From Jiangella alkaliphila (GTDB lineage Bacteria > Actinomycetota > Actinomycetes > Jiangellales > Jiangellaceae), in NCBI RefSeq assembly GCF_900105925.1, contig NZ_LT629791.1, forward strand, positions 6,108,001 through 6,172,000: a stretch of DNA of 64,000 nt, read 5' to 3'. Below the pieces are notes generated by a model, which saw only the letters and a list, made by a program, of their open reading frames with translations, was not told the origin of the DNA and did not search any database. Position 1 is the stretch's first letter; each line of letters begins with the position of its first letter. The translations under genes were made by a program, and so were the position numbers. Below, piece after piece: positions 1 to 7,721 of the stretch.

Positions 1-59
1 ACCCCGGCAGGGGTCTTCAGCGCGACCGAGAAGTCGCGAACCGCGAGTCCTGTGCTCAT
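1..59 (-). CDS. ABC transporter ATP-binding protein, N-terminal fragment (peptide type)
   Basis: Only the first 19 or so codons lie in the window. The reverse strand opens with ATG at 59 and reads MSTGLAVRDFSVALKT, the usual start of a DppD/OppD-type ATPase whose first beta strand precedes the Walker A loop. It lies 24 bp downstream of a DppC-like permease gene on the same strand, so it is inferred to be the ATPase of the same peptide/nickel-type ABC operon. The Walker motifs are outside the window, so the assignment rests on context and on this short N-terminus. Confidence 0.7.
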   Translation of the reverse strand, partial: MSTGLAVRDFSVALKTPAG

Positions 60-83
60 CGCCTGCTCCTGGTCGTCGGGGTG

Positions 84-983
84 TCAGAGGTGGCTGCTCG
101 TCGGCCGCAGCGCGCGGTTGAGTCCGTCGCCGACGAAGTTCGCGGCGAGGACGACGAGGAAGATCACGACGCCGGCCGGCACGCTCATCCACCACGCGGA
201 CAGGTCGCGCTGGGCCTGCTGGAGGATGTCGCCCCAGCTGAGGTTGGTCGGGTCGCCCAGGCCGAGGAACGCGAGGCCGGCCTGGAGCAGGATCGCGCTG
301 CCCACGTCGATGGTCGCCTGCACGATCAGCGGCGGCATGGCGTTGGGCAGGACGTCGGAGACGATGATCCGCCGGTTGGAGTGGCCCACCGTGCGGGCGG
401 CGGCGACCATGTCCGTCGTCATGATCCGCAGGACCTCACCGCGCACCAGCCTGGCCATCTGGGGCCACAGCGCCATCACAAGGGCGGCGCAGATGTAGGC
501 GAGGTTGGCGCCGAGCACCGCGACGATGATCAGTGCCAGCGCGAAGCTCGGGATGACCTGGAAGACCTCGGCGATCCGCATCAGCACGGCGTCGACCCGG
601 CCGCCGTAGAAGCCGGCGACCGCGCCCACCAGCGCGCCGATCAGCAGCGTGCCGAGCCCGGTGACCAGCGCGACGATCAGCGAGACGCGGCCGCCGTGGA
701 TGATCTGCGAGAGGATGTCGCGGCCGACGGTGTCGGTGCCCAGCAGGTGCTCGCCGCTGGGCGGCGCCAGCAGCTCCTGCGAGACCGCCTGCGGGTCGTA
801 CGGCGCGATCCAGTCGGCGGCGATGGCGACCAGCGCGACGACGATCAGGATGCCCAGCCCGACCACCGCCGGCGGATGGCCGAGGAAGCGGCGCACGACC
901 TGCCGGCCTCCGGGGGCGGCCGGCCGCCGCCGGTTCGGCCTCCACCGCCGGGCGCCCGTGACGACGTCTGCTTCGACGCTCAT
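84..983 (-). CDS. DppC/OppC-type peptide ABC transporter permease
   Basis: Inner-membrane permease of 299 residues. After a basic cytoplasmic N-terminus there is a first membrane helix (VVGLGILIVVALVAIAADWI), then the OppC_N loop with YDPQ and HLLGTDTVGRDILSQ, a conserved stretch of DppC proteins, and about five further helices. The cytoplasmic coupling (EAA) loop reads MVAAARTVGHSNRRIIVSDV. ATG at 983 overlaps the stop of the upstream DppB gene by 4 bp (ATGA), which fixes the start and indicates translational coupling. It should pair with DppB and the ATPase fragment at 1-59 to import oligopeptides or a similar ligand; the substrate cannot be told. Confidence 0.93.
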   Translation of the reverse strand: MSVEADVVTGARRWRPNRRRPAAPGGRQVVRRFLGHPPAVVGLGILIVVALVAIAADWIAPYDPQAVSQELLAPPSGEHLLGTDTVGRDILSQIIHGGRVSLIVALVTGLGTLLIGALVGAVAGFYGGRVDAVLMRIAEVFQVIPSFALALIIVAVLGANLAYICAALVMALWPQMARLVRGEVLRIMTTDMVAAARTVGHSNRRIIVSDVLPNAMPPLIVQATIDVGSAILLQAGLAFLGLGDPTNLSWGDILQQAQRDLSAWWMSVPAGVVIFLVVLAANFVGDGLNRALRPTSSHL

Positions 984-1966
984 GCGCGGCCTCCCGTGCC
1001 GGCGCCGACCCGGATCCGCGGGTCGACGAGGCCGTAGACGAGGTCGGTGAGCAGGTTCACCAGCACCACGGCGACGGCGATGAGCAGGACGACGCCGATG
1101 GTCACCGCGTTGTCGCGGTTGCGGATCGACTCGTAGAGCAGCTGGCCCATGCCCGGCCAGCCGAACACCGTCTCGACCAGCACCGACCCGGCCAGCACGA
1201 AGCCGAAGTTGTAGCCGATGACGGTGACCGCGGGGAGCAGCGAGTTGCGCACCACGTGGCGGCGGATGATCGTCGCCCGGCTGAAGCCCTTGGCCCGCGC
1301 GGTCTCCACGTACGGCAGCGTCAGGGTGTCGTGCACGCTCGTCCGGACGATGCGCGCCACGACGCCGATCTCGCGCATCGCCAGCACCAGCGCCGGCAGC
1401 AGCAGGTGCGAGAGCAGGTCGGGCAGCCGGTCGAGACCCTCGGCGGTCGAGCGGGTGGAGTACATGCCCTGGGACGGCAGCACCGACCACTTGATCGCGA
1501 AGATCAGCACCAGCATCTGGCCGAGCCAGAACATCGGGATCGAGAGCGAGCCGACGGCCACGCCGGTGACCAGGTGGTCGAGCCACCGCGAGCGGGACAC
1601 CCCGGCCCAGACGCCCACGGCCACGCCGACGATCGCGGCGAACGTCATCGCGGTGACGGTCAGGATGAGCGTGTTGCCGAGCCGGTCGGCGATGAGGTCG
1701 GCCACCGGGACCCGGCCGGCCAGCGACTCACCGAGGTTCAGCGTGAAGATCTGTTGCAGGTACTCCCAGTAGCGCACCAGCAGCGGCTGGTCGAGCCCGT
1801 ACGCCTCGGTGACCTGAGCGATGTACTCCGGCGTGGCCGGGTAGTCGCCGATGAGCGCCTGGATGGGGTCTCCGGGCGCGAGCTGGAGCAGGAAGAACAT
1901 CAGCGTCACGACGCCGAAGAGCAGCGGGATCGCGTGCAGGAGCCGGCGTGCGGTGAAGCGGAGCAT
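980..1966 (-). CDS. DppB/OppB-type peptide ABC transporter permease
   Basis: Permease of 328 residues with the DppB signature: first helix LLHAIPLLFGVVTLMFFLLQ, followed by APGDPI, a long extracytoplasmic loop, and five more helices. The EAA loop is seen as YVETARAKGFSRATIIRR. The start is placed at ATG 1966 (MLRFTARRLL), which has AGCGAGGTG six bases upstream and gives the standard family length; an ATG 14 codons earlier would add an atypical tail. First visible gene of a DppB-DppC-ATPase operon. No solute-binding protein gene adjoins, so it must be further downstream or elsewhere. Confidence 0.93.
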   Translation of the reverse strand: MLRFTARRLLHAIPLLFGVVTLMFFLLQLAPGDPIQALIGDYPATPEYIAQVTEAYGLDQPLLVRYWEYLQQIFTLNLGESLAGRVPVADLIADRLGNTLILTVTAMTFAAIVGVAVGVWAGVSRSRWLDHLVTGVAVGSLSIPMFWLGQMLVLIFAIKWSVLPSQGMYSTRSTAEGLDRLPDLLSHLLLPALVLAMREIGVVARIVRTSVHDTLTLPYVETARAKGFSRATIIRRHVVRNSLLPAVTVIGYNFGFVLAGSVLVETVFGWPGMGQLLYESIRNRDNAVTIGVVLLIAVAVVLVNLLTDLVYGLVDPRIRVGAGTGGRA

Positions 1967-2019
1967 GAACACCTCGCTCTCGCCTGGCGGTGGGCCTTCG
2001 TAGACCATTGCATACCGAA

Positions 2020-2035
2020 GTATGCGGCAGCGTAC
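2020..2035 (-). promoter_or_regulatory. Palindromic operator before the peptide transporter operon
   Basis: A perfect inverted repeat, GCATAC-CGAA-GTATGC, lies 54 bp upstream of the DppB start. A closely related block (ACCATCGCATACCGGCGTAC) lies in front of the next minus-strand gene at 2908-2923, with ten flanking and core bases conserved (ACCATYGCATACCG). The repetition before two adjacent transcription units suggests one regulator, possibly of the GntR or IclR type, controls both. The regulator itself is not visible nearby. Confidence 0.5.
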
Positions 2036-2053
2036 GACGCCGCGTTCGGAGCG

Positions 2054-2866
2054 TCAAGAGGTCTCGGCGGCCCACCGCATGCGCCGCGCCGCCGCCTCGG
2101 CCAGCCACGGCTCCACCCCGGCGTCGGCCAGCGTCCGCGCCACCTCGTCGAGCTCGCCGGCCCGGCGCTGTCCGTGCGCACGCACCCTGGCCTGCAGGTA
2201 GGCCGACAGCGCCCGCCAGTCCGACGTGTCCGGTGTGCCGTCGAGCGAGCGCAGCACCTCGTCCTCGACCCCGTAGTACTCGGCGGCCGCGGCACACTCG
2301 ACCACCAGCGACTCCAGGCCCTTGACGATCAGGCTGCGCAGCATCTTGATCGCCGCCGCCTGTCCCGGCTGGGGGCCGACGACGCGCAGGTTCATGCCCA
2401 GCCGCTCGCCGTGGCCGTGCAGCTCGCCGGCCCCGTCGCCGCTGAGCAGCACCGGTACCCGATGGCCGTGTGCGGGCACCGCCGCCATGACGGCCCCGTC
2501 GGCGAACCGGGCGCCGGTGGGTTCGACCACCGCCGCCACCCGCCGCTTGGTGTGCGGGCTCGCGGAGTTCCAGTCGGCGTAGACGTGCTCGGGCCGCAGC
2601 TCCCCGGCGAGCCCCTCCGCCACCGCCACGGCGGACGAGCCGCTGGTGAGCGCGATGATGACGTCGCAGCGTTCGGCCAGCTCCGCCGGTGTTGCGACCA
2701 GGGTGACGCCGCCGGCGGCGGCCCGCTCCCGCACGGCCTGGTCGTCGGCCCGCGCGTCGAACGCGCACAGCGCGACGGCGGACGCGGGCAGGCCGGCGGC
2801 GATCGCTCCGGCGGCCTCGCCCATTCCGACGAACCCCAGCCGGACGACGTCATGCGCGAGTTCCAT
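2054..2866 (-). CDS. NAD(P)-binding dehydrogenase, 6PGDH/HIBDH-like with DUF1932 C-terminus
   Basis: A 270-residue protein opening with a Rossmann fold (LGFVGMGEAAGAIAAGL), the variant glycine motif of beta-hydroxyacid dehydrogenases. The middle contains the ALTSGSSAVAVA and YADWNSASP segments; the helical C-terminus contains AAIKMLRSLIVKGLE, with the lysine-bearing KMLRS stretch typical of the DUF1932 family. It probably oxidises a small hydroxyacid, but no substrate can be assigned. ATG at 2866 is chosen because AGGAGAGGG lies seven bases upstream. It is separated from the peptide transporter operon by 87 bp that hold the shared operator, so the two may be co-regulated. Confidence 0.85.
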   Translation of the reverse strand: MELAHDVVRLGFVGMGEAAGAIAAGLPASAVALCAFDARADDQAVRERAAAGGVTLVATPAELAERCDVIIALTSGSSAVAVAEGLAGELRPEHVYADWNSASPHTKRRVAAVVEPTGARFADGAVMAAVPAHGHRVPVLLSGDGAGELHGHGERLGMNLRVVGPQPGQAAAIKMLRSLIVKGLESLVVECAAAAEYYGVEDEVLRSLDGTPDTSDWRALSAYLQARVRAHGQRRAGELDEVARTLADAGVEPWLAEAAARRMRWAAETS

Positions 2867-2907
2867 CGAAGCCCTCTCCTGCTTGCGGCACGTGGTCGGA
2901 CACCATC

Positions 2908-2923
2908 GCATACCGGCGTACAC
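2908..2923 (-). promoter_or_regulatory. Second copy of the shared operator (imperfect)
   Basis: GCATAC-CGGC-GTACAC, preceded by ACCATC, is the imperfect counterpart of the palindrome at 2020-2035. It lies 42 bp upstream of the DUF1932 dehydrogenase start, in the same orientation as the first copy. Confidence 0.4.
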
Positions 2924-3040
2924 CAGGAAAGGCCCATCCTTGCTCCGGCTCAGCCGGACGGCTCGGCCGAGGGCTCCAGAACGGGCCTAGGCTTGGCTGG
3001 TGCTCACCACCTTGCGCGCGCACTGCGCCCGCGACCTCGC

Positions 3041-4228
3041 ATGACCTCGTCCGTCGACGGGCACACCGCCGCGGGCTTCGAGGACCTGCGCCACGCGTTC
3101 GCCGCCGCCTTCGAGGGCAAGCCCCGCATGGGCGCCGCCCTCGCCGTCCGGCAGCACGGCGAGGTGGTGGTGGACCTGTGGGGCGGCGCCGCCGACCACC
3201 GCGCCGGACGGCCGTGGCGGCAGGACACCACGTCGGTCGTCTTCTCCTGCACCAAGGGGCTGATGTCGATCCTCGCGGCCCGGCTGGTCCAGGACGGCCG
3301 CCTCGACTACGACGCACCGGTCGCCGCCTACTGGCCCGAGTTCGCGCAGGCGGGCAAGTCCGGCGTGCTCGTCCGCCACGTCCTGGCGCACCGCGCCGGT
3401 CTCTCGGCGCCCAGACGCGCCTTCACCCGCGCCGACCTGACCGACTGGGCGACGATGACGACCGCCCTGGCCGAGCAGGAGCCGCTGTGGGAACCGGGCA
3501 CCGGCCACGCCTACCACGCCCTCACCCACGGCTGGCTCGTCGGCGAGATCATCCGCCGGGTCACCGGGCGATCCCCTGGTCAGTTCCTCGCCGAGACGGT
3601 CACCGCTCCGCTGTGCGCCGACACCTGGCTCGGCCTGCCCCCGCAGGAACGCGACCGCGTCGCACACCTGCACGTCGGCCCGTCGCTCACCCGCCTGGTG
3701 GCCGAGCGAGCACGCGACCGCGCCCCAGGGGTGCCGGACTGGCCGCACCTCGGGCTGACGCTGGGCGGCGCCTTCCCGCCCGACCTCGCCGACGGCTTCA
3801 ACGACCACCGCGTCCAGGCGGCGGAGAACCCCGGCGCGGGCGTCGTCGCCACCGCCCGCGCGCTCGCGACGATCTGGTCCGCGACCGTCACCACCACGGA
3901 CGGCGTGCGCCTGCTCGACGACGCGACGGTGACGCGCGCGGTCGAGGTCCAGACCGACGACCCGCCCGTGCTCGACGTGCTGCCACCGTGGCCGCGGTGG
4001 GGCATGGGCTTCCAGCTCGACTCGTCCGCGCGGCGCTACCTCACCCCCGCCGGGTTCGGACACGACGGCGCCGGCGGCCAGGTCTCCTTCGCCGACCCCA
4101 CCACCGGCATCGGGTTCGCCTTCCTCACCAACCAGCTCGAAGCCGGCGAGGACGACGACCGCGCCACCCACATCGTCGACACCCTGCGCCGCGTCGTATC
4201 TCATGATCATCCAGGTTCCAGGGTGTGA
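3041..4228 (+). CDS. Serine hydrolase of the beta-lactamase / EstB esterase family
   Basis: A 395-residue cytoplasmic protein of the class C beta-lactamase-like family. The SxxK nucleophile motif is S69-C-T-K72 (VFSCTKG). The second-motif tyrosine lies in GTGHAYHALTHGW, and the third, KTG-equivalent motif is in FGHDGAGGQVSF, the EstB arrangement. It is therefore expected to be a carboxylesterase rather than a penicillinase. The ATG at 3041 gives a normal family N-terminus; the long upstream extension of this reading frame is antisense to other genes. The last dozen residues (SHDHPGSRV) are encoded by the left arm of an inverted repeat, so the native C-terminus may have been replaced by an inserted element. 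Confidence 0.9.
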   Translation: MTSSVDGHTAAGFEDLRHAFAAAFEGKPRMGAALAVRQHGEVVVDLWGGAADHRAGRPWRQDTTSVVFSCTKGLMSILAARLVQDGRLDYDAPVAAYWPEFAQAGKSGVLVRHVLAHRAGLSAPRRAFTRADLTDWATMTTALAEQEPLWEPGTGHAYHALTHGWLVGEIIRRVTGRSPGQFLAETVTAPLCADTWLGLPPQERDRVAHLHVGPSLTRLVAERARDRAPGVPDWPHLGLTLGGAFPPDLADGFNDHRVQAAENPGAGVVATARALATIWSATVTTTDGVRLLDDATVTRAVEVQTDDPPVLDVLPPWPRWGMGFQLDSSARRYLTPAGFGHDGAGGQVSFADPTTGIGFAFLTNQLEAGEDDDRATHIVDTLRRVVSHDHPGSRV

Positions 4229-4242
4229 TGGAGCCTGTTGCG
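4200..4242 (+). repeat. Left arm of an imperfect 43-bp inverted repeat
   Basis: Begins CTCATGATCATCCAGGTT and ends GCCTGTTGCG. The same sequence, inverted, occurs at 4455-4498: the outer 18 bp are identical, and the inner blocks GGG-GT-AT and GCCTGTTGCG are also conserved. The arm overlaps the 3' end of the serine hydrolase gene. Confidence 0.7.
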
Positions 4243-4454
4243 GAAGGGCGGGCGGTGCGGGCGTTGCCGAAGAAATCTTCGGCGGCCGCCGTTCTCGCCG
4301 CGACGCCCGACCGCCTTGGCTAGCCTGGTCGCCGCACCAGGCCGGGCATATCGGGCGCCGACACGACGACCAGCCTTGCCAAGGGCGGCACCGGGCCGTC
4401 GGCGCGTGACGCGGGCAGGAAGATGTCCGGCTCCAGCGCGTCGACCGCCGAAAG
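4243..4454. other. Interior between inverted repeats, no recognisable gene
   Basis: 212 bp flanked by the repeat arms. No reading frame with actinobacterial codon bias and a plausible start or RBS was found in either strand. The layout (long terminal inverted repeats, short non-coding interior) resembles a non-autonomous element or the eroded remains of an insertion sequence, but no target-site duplication is evident. Confidence 0.4.
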
Positions 4455-4498
4455 CGCAACAGGCTGTGATGACGCCCCGAAACCTGGATGATCATGAG
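4455..4498 (-). repeat. Right arm of the imperfect inverted repeat
   Basis: Reverse complement begins CTCATGATCATCCAGGTT, identical to the left arm for 18 bp, then diverges with conserved inner blocks ending in GCCTGTTGCG. A further CATGATCAT palindrome lies about 60 bp to the right, near 4557. Confidence 0.7.
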
Positions 4499-4769
4499 GG
4501 TCCGGGCGGCGGTGAACGTCTCTGGGGTGCCGACATCGGTGATCGTCCACGTGAGAATCATGATCATGGCGGTGTTGTTGTCGCCAGAGCAGCACAAACC
4601 CGCCCATGCCGCCCAGCGGTGGGTGGCGTTGCTGTCGTGCAAACAACAGTGCTGCCACCCAGCCGGCGCAGTGATCCATCGTCGCTGTGGGGCTCGCCGC
4701 GCCTACGCGTGCGGAGGCTGCCTAGCCGAATGGTCATTTCGCCCGATGCGACCGTGCGGGCGCGCTCCC
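4499..4769. other. Intergenic region with an imperfect hairpin
   Basis: No gene is supported. At 4620-4661 there is an imperfect hairpin whose base is TGGGTGGC paired with GCCACCCA and whose upper stem is GCTGT/ACAG-like around a loop rich in A and C. There is no U-tract. It may be a structured remnant or a weak terminator. Confidence 0.35.
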
Positions 4770-4775
4770 TAGCGT
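4770..4775 (+). promoter_or_regulatory. -10 box TAGCGT, leaderless start of the acyl-CoA dehydrogenase-like gene
   Basis: TAGCGT is followed by six bases and then ATG at 4782, and there is no ribosome-binding site. The same hexamer at the same distance occurs before the genes starting at 17699 and 29735. Confidence 0.55.
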
Positions 4776-4781
4776 CGAGCC

Positions 4782-5930
4782 ATGACCGACCAGACCGAGA
4801 CGGACGTTCAGGGCGTGCTCGAGCGGGTGCGAGCGCTCGCGCCCGAGATCGCCGCCCGGGCCGGTGAGACGGAGGCCGCTCGCCGGCTCCCCGCCGGCCT
4901 GCTCGACGAACTGCGCGAGGCCGGCTGCTTCCGTGTCCTGCTCCCGCCGACGCACGGTGGTCTCGGCGCATCGCTCGCCTCGGCGCTGGACGTGTACGAC
5001 GCGGTTGCCCAGGCCGACGCCTCGACGGCGTGGTGCGTGGCCATCGGCGCCGGCGCCTGGCTCGACCTGACCGGGCTCCCGCGAGCCACCTTCGACGAGC
5101 TGTTCGATCGTCCCGGCCGGATCATCGCCGGGACGCTCAGCCCCGGCGGCACCGCCACCGAGACCACCGGGGGCTACCGGATCGACGGGCGGTGGGCCTT
5201 CGCCAGCGGGTGCGTCTACGCCGACTGGATCTACGGCGTCACCCGCGCGGCCGACAACCCCGCCGAGCTGCGCACCGTCCTGTTCTCCCCCGACCAGGTC
5301 GACATCGAGGACACCTGGCACGCCGCCGGGATGCGCGGGACGGCCAGCCACCACTTCCGCGCCGACGGCGTCGTCGTGGTCGCCGATCGCACCTTCCCGA
5401 CGTTCGGCGCCCGGCCAGCCGTCGACGTCCCGATCAGCCGGATCCCGCTGCCGTCCCTGTACGCCCTGGGGTTCGCCGCCGTCGCGCTGGGCGCCGCCCG
5501 GGGCGCCCTGGACGACGTCCTCGCCCTGGCGACGGACAAGGTCCCGCTCTTCGACAGCCGGACGCTGGCCGCCAACCGGCACTTCCAACACCAGCTCGCG
5601 CAGGCCGACGCCGCCCTGCGTGCCGCCAGGTGCCTGGTGTGGGACTGCGCCGCGGAACTGTGGGCCACCGCCGAGGCGTCCGCGGCGTTCCCCGACGGAC
5701 TGGTGGCCCGCTCGCGCGGAGCGGCCGCCTGGGCGACGGCGACGGCGGCCGAGACGGCCACGGTGGCGTTCCGCCTGGCCGGCGGGAGCGCCGTCTACAC
5801 CGACAGCCCGGTGCAACGCCGCCTGCGTGACGTGCAGGTCATCGCCCAGCACTTCCTGCTCAAGCCCGACACCCTCACCAACGTCGGCGCCGCGATGGCG
5901 GGCCAGCCGCTCGACGTCCCCTTCCTCTGA
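4782..5930 (+). CDS. Acyl-CoA dehydrogenase-fold flavoprotein (HsaA/monooxygenase-like)
   Basis: A 382-residue protein with the acyl-CoA dehydrogenase fold: helical N-terminal domain (GVLERVRALAPEIAARAGE), the ASTAWCVAIGAGAW segment, a beta domain with WAFASGCVYADWIYG, and a helical C-terminal domain (AFRLAGGSAVYTDSPVQRR). These segments match flavin-dependent monooxygenases such as HsaA, or desulfurisation/indole oxygenases, more than true acyl-CoA dehydrogenases: the usual catalytic glutamate motif is not evident. A partner flavin reductase is not adjacent. ATG 4782 lies six bases from a TAGCGT box, so the mRNA is probably leaderless. It converges with a LuxR-family regulator five bases downstream. 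Confidence 0.88.
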   Translation: MTDQTETDVQGVLERVRALAPEIAARAGETEAARRLPAGLLDELREAGCFRVLLPPTHGGLGASLASALDVYDAVAQADASTAWCVAIGAGAWLDLTGLPRATFDELFDRPGRIIAGTLSPGGTATETTGGYRIDGRWAFASGCVYADWIYGVTRAADNPAELRTVLFSPDQVDIEDTWHAAGMRGTASHHFRADGVVVVADRTFPTFGARPAVDVPISRIPLPSLYALGFAAVALGAARGALDDVLALATDKVPLFDSRTLAANRHFQHQLAQADAALRAARCLVWDCAAELWATAEASAAFPDGLVARSRGAAAWATATAAETATVAFRLAGGSAVYTDSPVQRRLRDVQVIAQHFLLKPDTLTNVGAAMAGQPLDVPFL

Positions 5931-5935
5931 TCCGC

Positions 5936-7564
5936 TCAGACGAGTCCGTGCTGGTAGGCGTAGGCGGTCGCCGCGCTGCGCGACGATACGTCCAGCTTGG
6001 TGAAGATGTTGCTGACGTGCCGGGCGACGGTTCGCTCGCTGAGGAAGAGCTCGGTGGCGACGGCGCGGTTGGTCATGCCGGTCGCGACGAGGCGCAGCAC
6101 CTCGACCTCACGACGGGTCAGGCCGCCGGCGCCTCGGGCGGCGGCACGCTCGGACAGCGCACGAGCCCGGCGCGCGTCGGGCCCGGCGCCGAGCTGGTCG
6201 AACATCCAGGCGGCGGTCTCGAGCTCCATCTCGGCGGGTTCGGGTTCGCCGAGCAGCCGGTGCGCCTGAGCGATCAGCACCCGCACCAGGGCGGCCTCGT
6301 ACGGCGCATCGAGGTCCTGCCACACCGCCCAGGCCCGCCGCAGGACGCCCAGCGCGGTGGCGGCGTCGCCCTCGGCCAGGAGGCACGCCCCGTCGGCCTG
6401 CTCGGCCTGAGCGTGCAGCAGCGGCGCCGCGAACACCTCGTCGATGACCCGGAGCTCGTCGGCGGCGGCGCGGGCGGCACCGACGTCGCCGCACGCCAGC
6501 ATGATCTGAGCGTGCGCGCCGAGCAGCCGGGACCGGTCGGCGCGGCCATGGGCGGCCTCGAGGGCACGACGGCTCGCAGCGGCGGCGGCGTCCACCCGGC
6601 CCTGCGCCAGCCGGAGCAGCGCGATGCCGGGTTGCGGATCGGCCACCCAGCGGCTCGCCGCCCGGTAGCCGTCCTCCGCGTCGGCGAACTCGCCACGGAG
6701 CCGGCGCAACTCCGCCAGCTGGTAGTACGCCGCCCCGGCCGCCGCCGACCCGTCCAGGAAGCCGCAGGCGGAGCGCGCTTCGTCCAGCGCCCCGGACCAC
6801 TCGCCGTGCAGCCGCATGATCTCGGCCCGGTGGACCAGACACTGACCGCGGTACGGCACCAGGCCCGGCTGGGCGTCGCACCAGCGGGTCAGGGCGGCCG
6901 TCCACTCCCGGGCGCGCCGCACGTCGAGCACCCGCTGGCAGGTCTCGATCACCGCGCAGTAGACGATGCCGGCCAGCTGCGGCGAGACGTCGTCGGTCGT
7001 GACGGCGACCATCACCTCGTCGAGCGCCGCCACGCCGCGGCCGACCTCGCCCAGCTCGACGAGCGCCTGCCCGACGCCCAGCCGGCCCAGCGCGACCAGG
7101 TCGAGATCGTCGTGACGTTCGCCGATCGCGAGCACCTCGGCGGAGATGGCGTGCGAGGCCGCGGCGTCGCCCTCGTCGAGACGGTGCAGCGCTTCCGGCG
7201 TCAGCAGGTACCCGCGCTCGGGTTCGCCGCCGTCCGCGGGGAGCAGTTCGGCGGCGCGGGCCAGCCAGGCCTGGCCGCGGGTCTCGTCGCCGTCCAGCAG
7301 GAGGTGCAGGCCGAGCCAGAACGCCCGCCGCACCGCTCGGGCGGAGTCGCCGCTGCGCAGCCAGCCGCGGAACGATCGCGCCGCGATGTCCTGGGACTCG
7401 TCGTCGCGACCCACCAGATAGGCGGCCGTCGCCAGCCGGTCCAGGTCGGACGGTTCCAGGTGACCGGCCCGGTCGGCCGCCGACAGGAGCGCGAACGCCT
7501 CGTCCCACACGCGTGCGGCGAAGGCGGCGCGGCCGCGTTCGGACAGGTCTCTGGCTTCGTTCAC
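5936..7564 (-). CDS. LuxR-family regulator with TPR-like sensor region
   Basis: A 542-residue cytoplasmic regulator. The first 470 residues are alanine-rich helical repeats resembling tetratricopeptides (for example FALLSAADRAGHLEPSDLD), with no P-loop, so it is not an ATP-dependent LAL regulator. The C-terminus is a canonical GerE/LuxR helix-turn-helix: LTRREVEVLRLVATGMTNRA followed by LFLSERTVARHVSNIF. The start is GTG at 7564 (VNEARDLSERG); an AGGAG lies close upstream. It is divergent from the defective alpha/beta-hydrolase at 7722 and convergent with the flavoprotein at 4782. In similar layouts such a regulator controls its flanking enzyme genes; that is inference here. Confidence 0.88.
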   Translation of the reverse strand: MNEARDLSERGRAAFAARVWDEAFALLSAADRAGHLEPSDLDRLATAAYLVGRDDESQDIAARSFRGWLRSGDSARAVRRAFWLGLHLLLDGDETRGQAWLARAAELLPADGGEPERGYLLTPEALHRLDEGDAAASHAISAEVLAIGERHDDLDLVALGRLGVGQALVELGEVGRGVAALDEVMVAVTTDDVSPQLAGIVYCAVIETCQRVLDVRRAREWTAALTRWCDAQPGLVPYRGQCLVHRAEIMRLHGEWSGALDEARSACGFLDGSAAAGAAYYQLAELRRLRGEFADAEDGYRAASRWVADPQPGIALLRLAQGRVDAAAAASRRALEAAHGRADRSRLLGAHAQIMLACGDVGAARAAADELRVIDEVFAAPLLHAQAEQADGACLLAEGDAATALGVLRRAWAVWQDLDAPYEAALVRVLIAQAHRLLGEPEPAEMELETAAWMFDQLGAGPDARRARALSERAAARGAGGLTRREVEVLRLVATGMTNRAVATELFLSERTVARHVSNIFTKLDVSSRSAATAYAYQHGLV

Positions 7565-7684
7565 GTCTCCTGGTCCTTCTGCGCACCCACTGTGCCACGA
7601 ACCCCGATCCGCCCGCCGTACGCAGAACTGCCCATTTCGCGTTCCTGGGTCGGATGCCCGACGTCATCGGCGCGGGGGTTCTCC

Positions 7685-7690
7685 TAGCGT
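7685..7690 (+). promoter_or_regulatory. -10 box TAGCGT with conventional leader
   Basis: CCTAGCGT is 31 bp before ATG 7722. It is the same hexamer as in the leaderless promoters of this window, but here it is followed by a leader carrying a GGAGGG ribosome-binding site. Confidence 0.45.
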
Positions 7691-7721
7691 TCCGCCGAAG
7701 ACCCGAAGGACGGAGGGGCTC

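Noticed and set aside
1256..3040. Long plus-strand open frame running into the serine hydrolase gene
   Set aside because: It is antisense to the peptide permease and dehydrogenase genes, is rich in Arg/His/Gln as shadows are, and shows family similarity only from Met at 3041 onward.
4556..4566. CATGATCAT palindrome as an additional transposon end
   Set aside because: Only nine bases match the repeat arms and the flanks do not continue the similarity.
4229..4781. Several 90-200 codon frames between the repeat arms and the flavoprotein gene
   Set aside because: No domain, no RBS and mixed codon usage; treated as non-coding.
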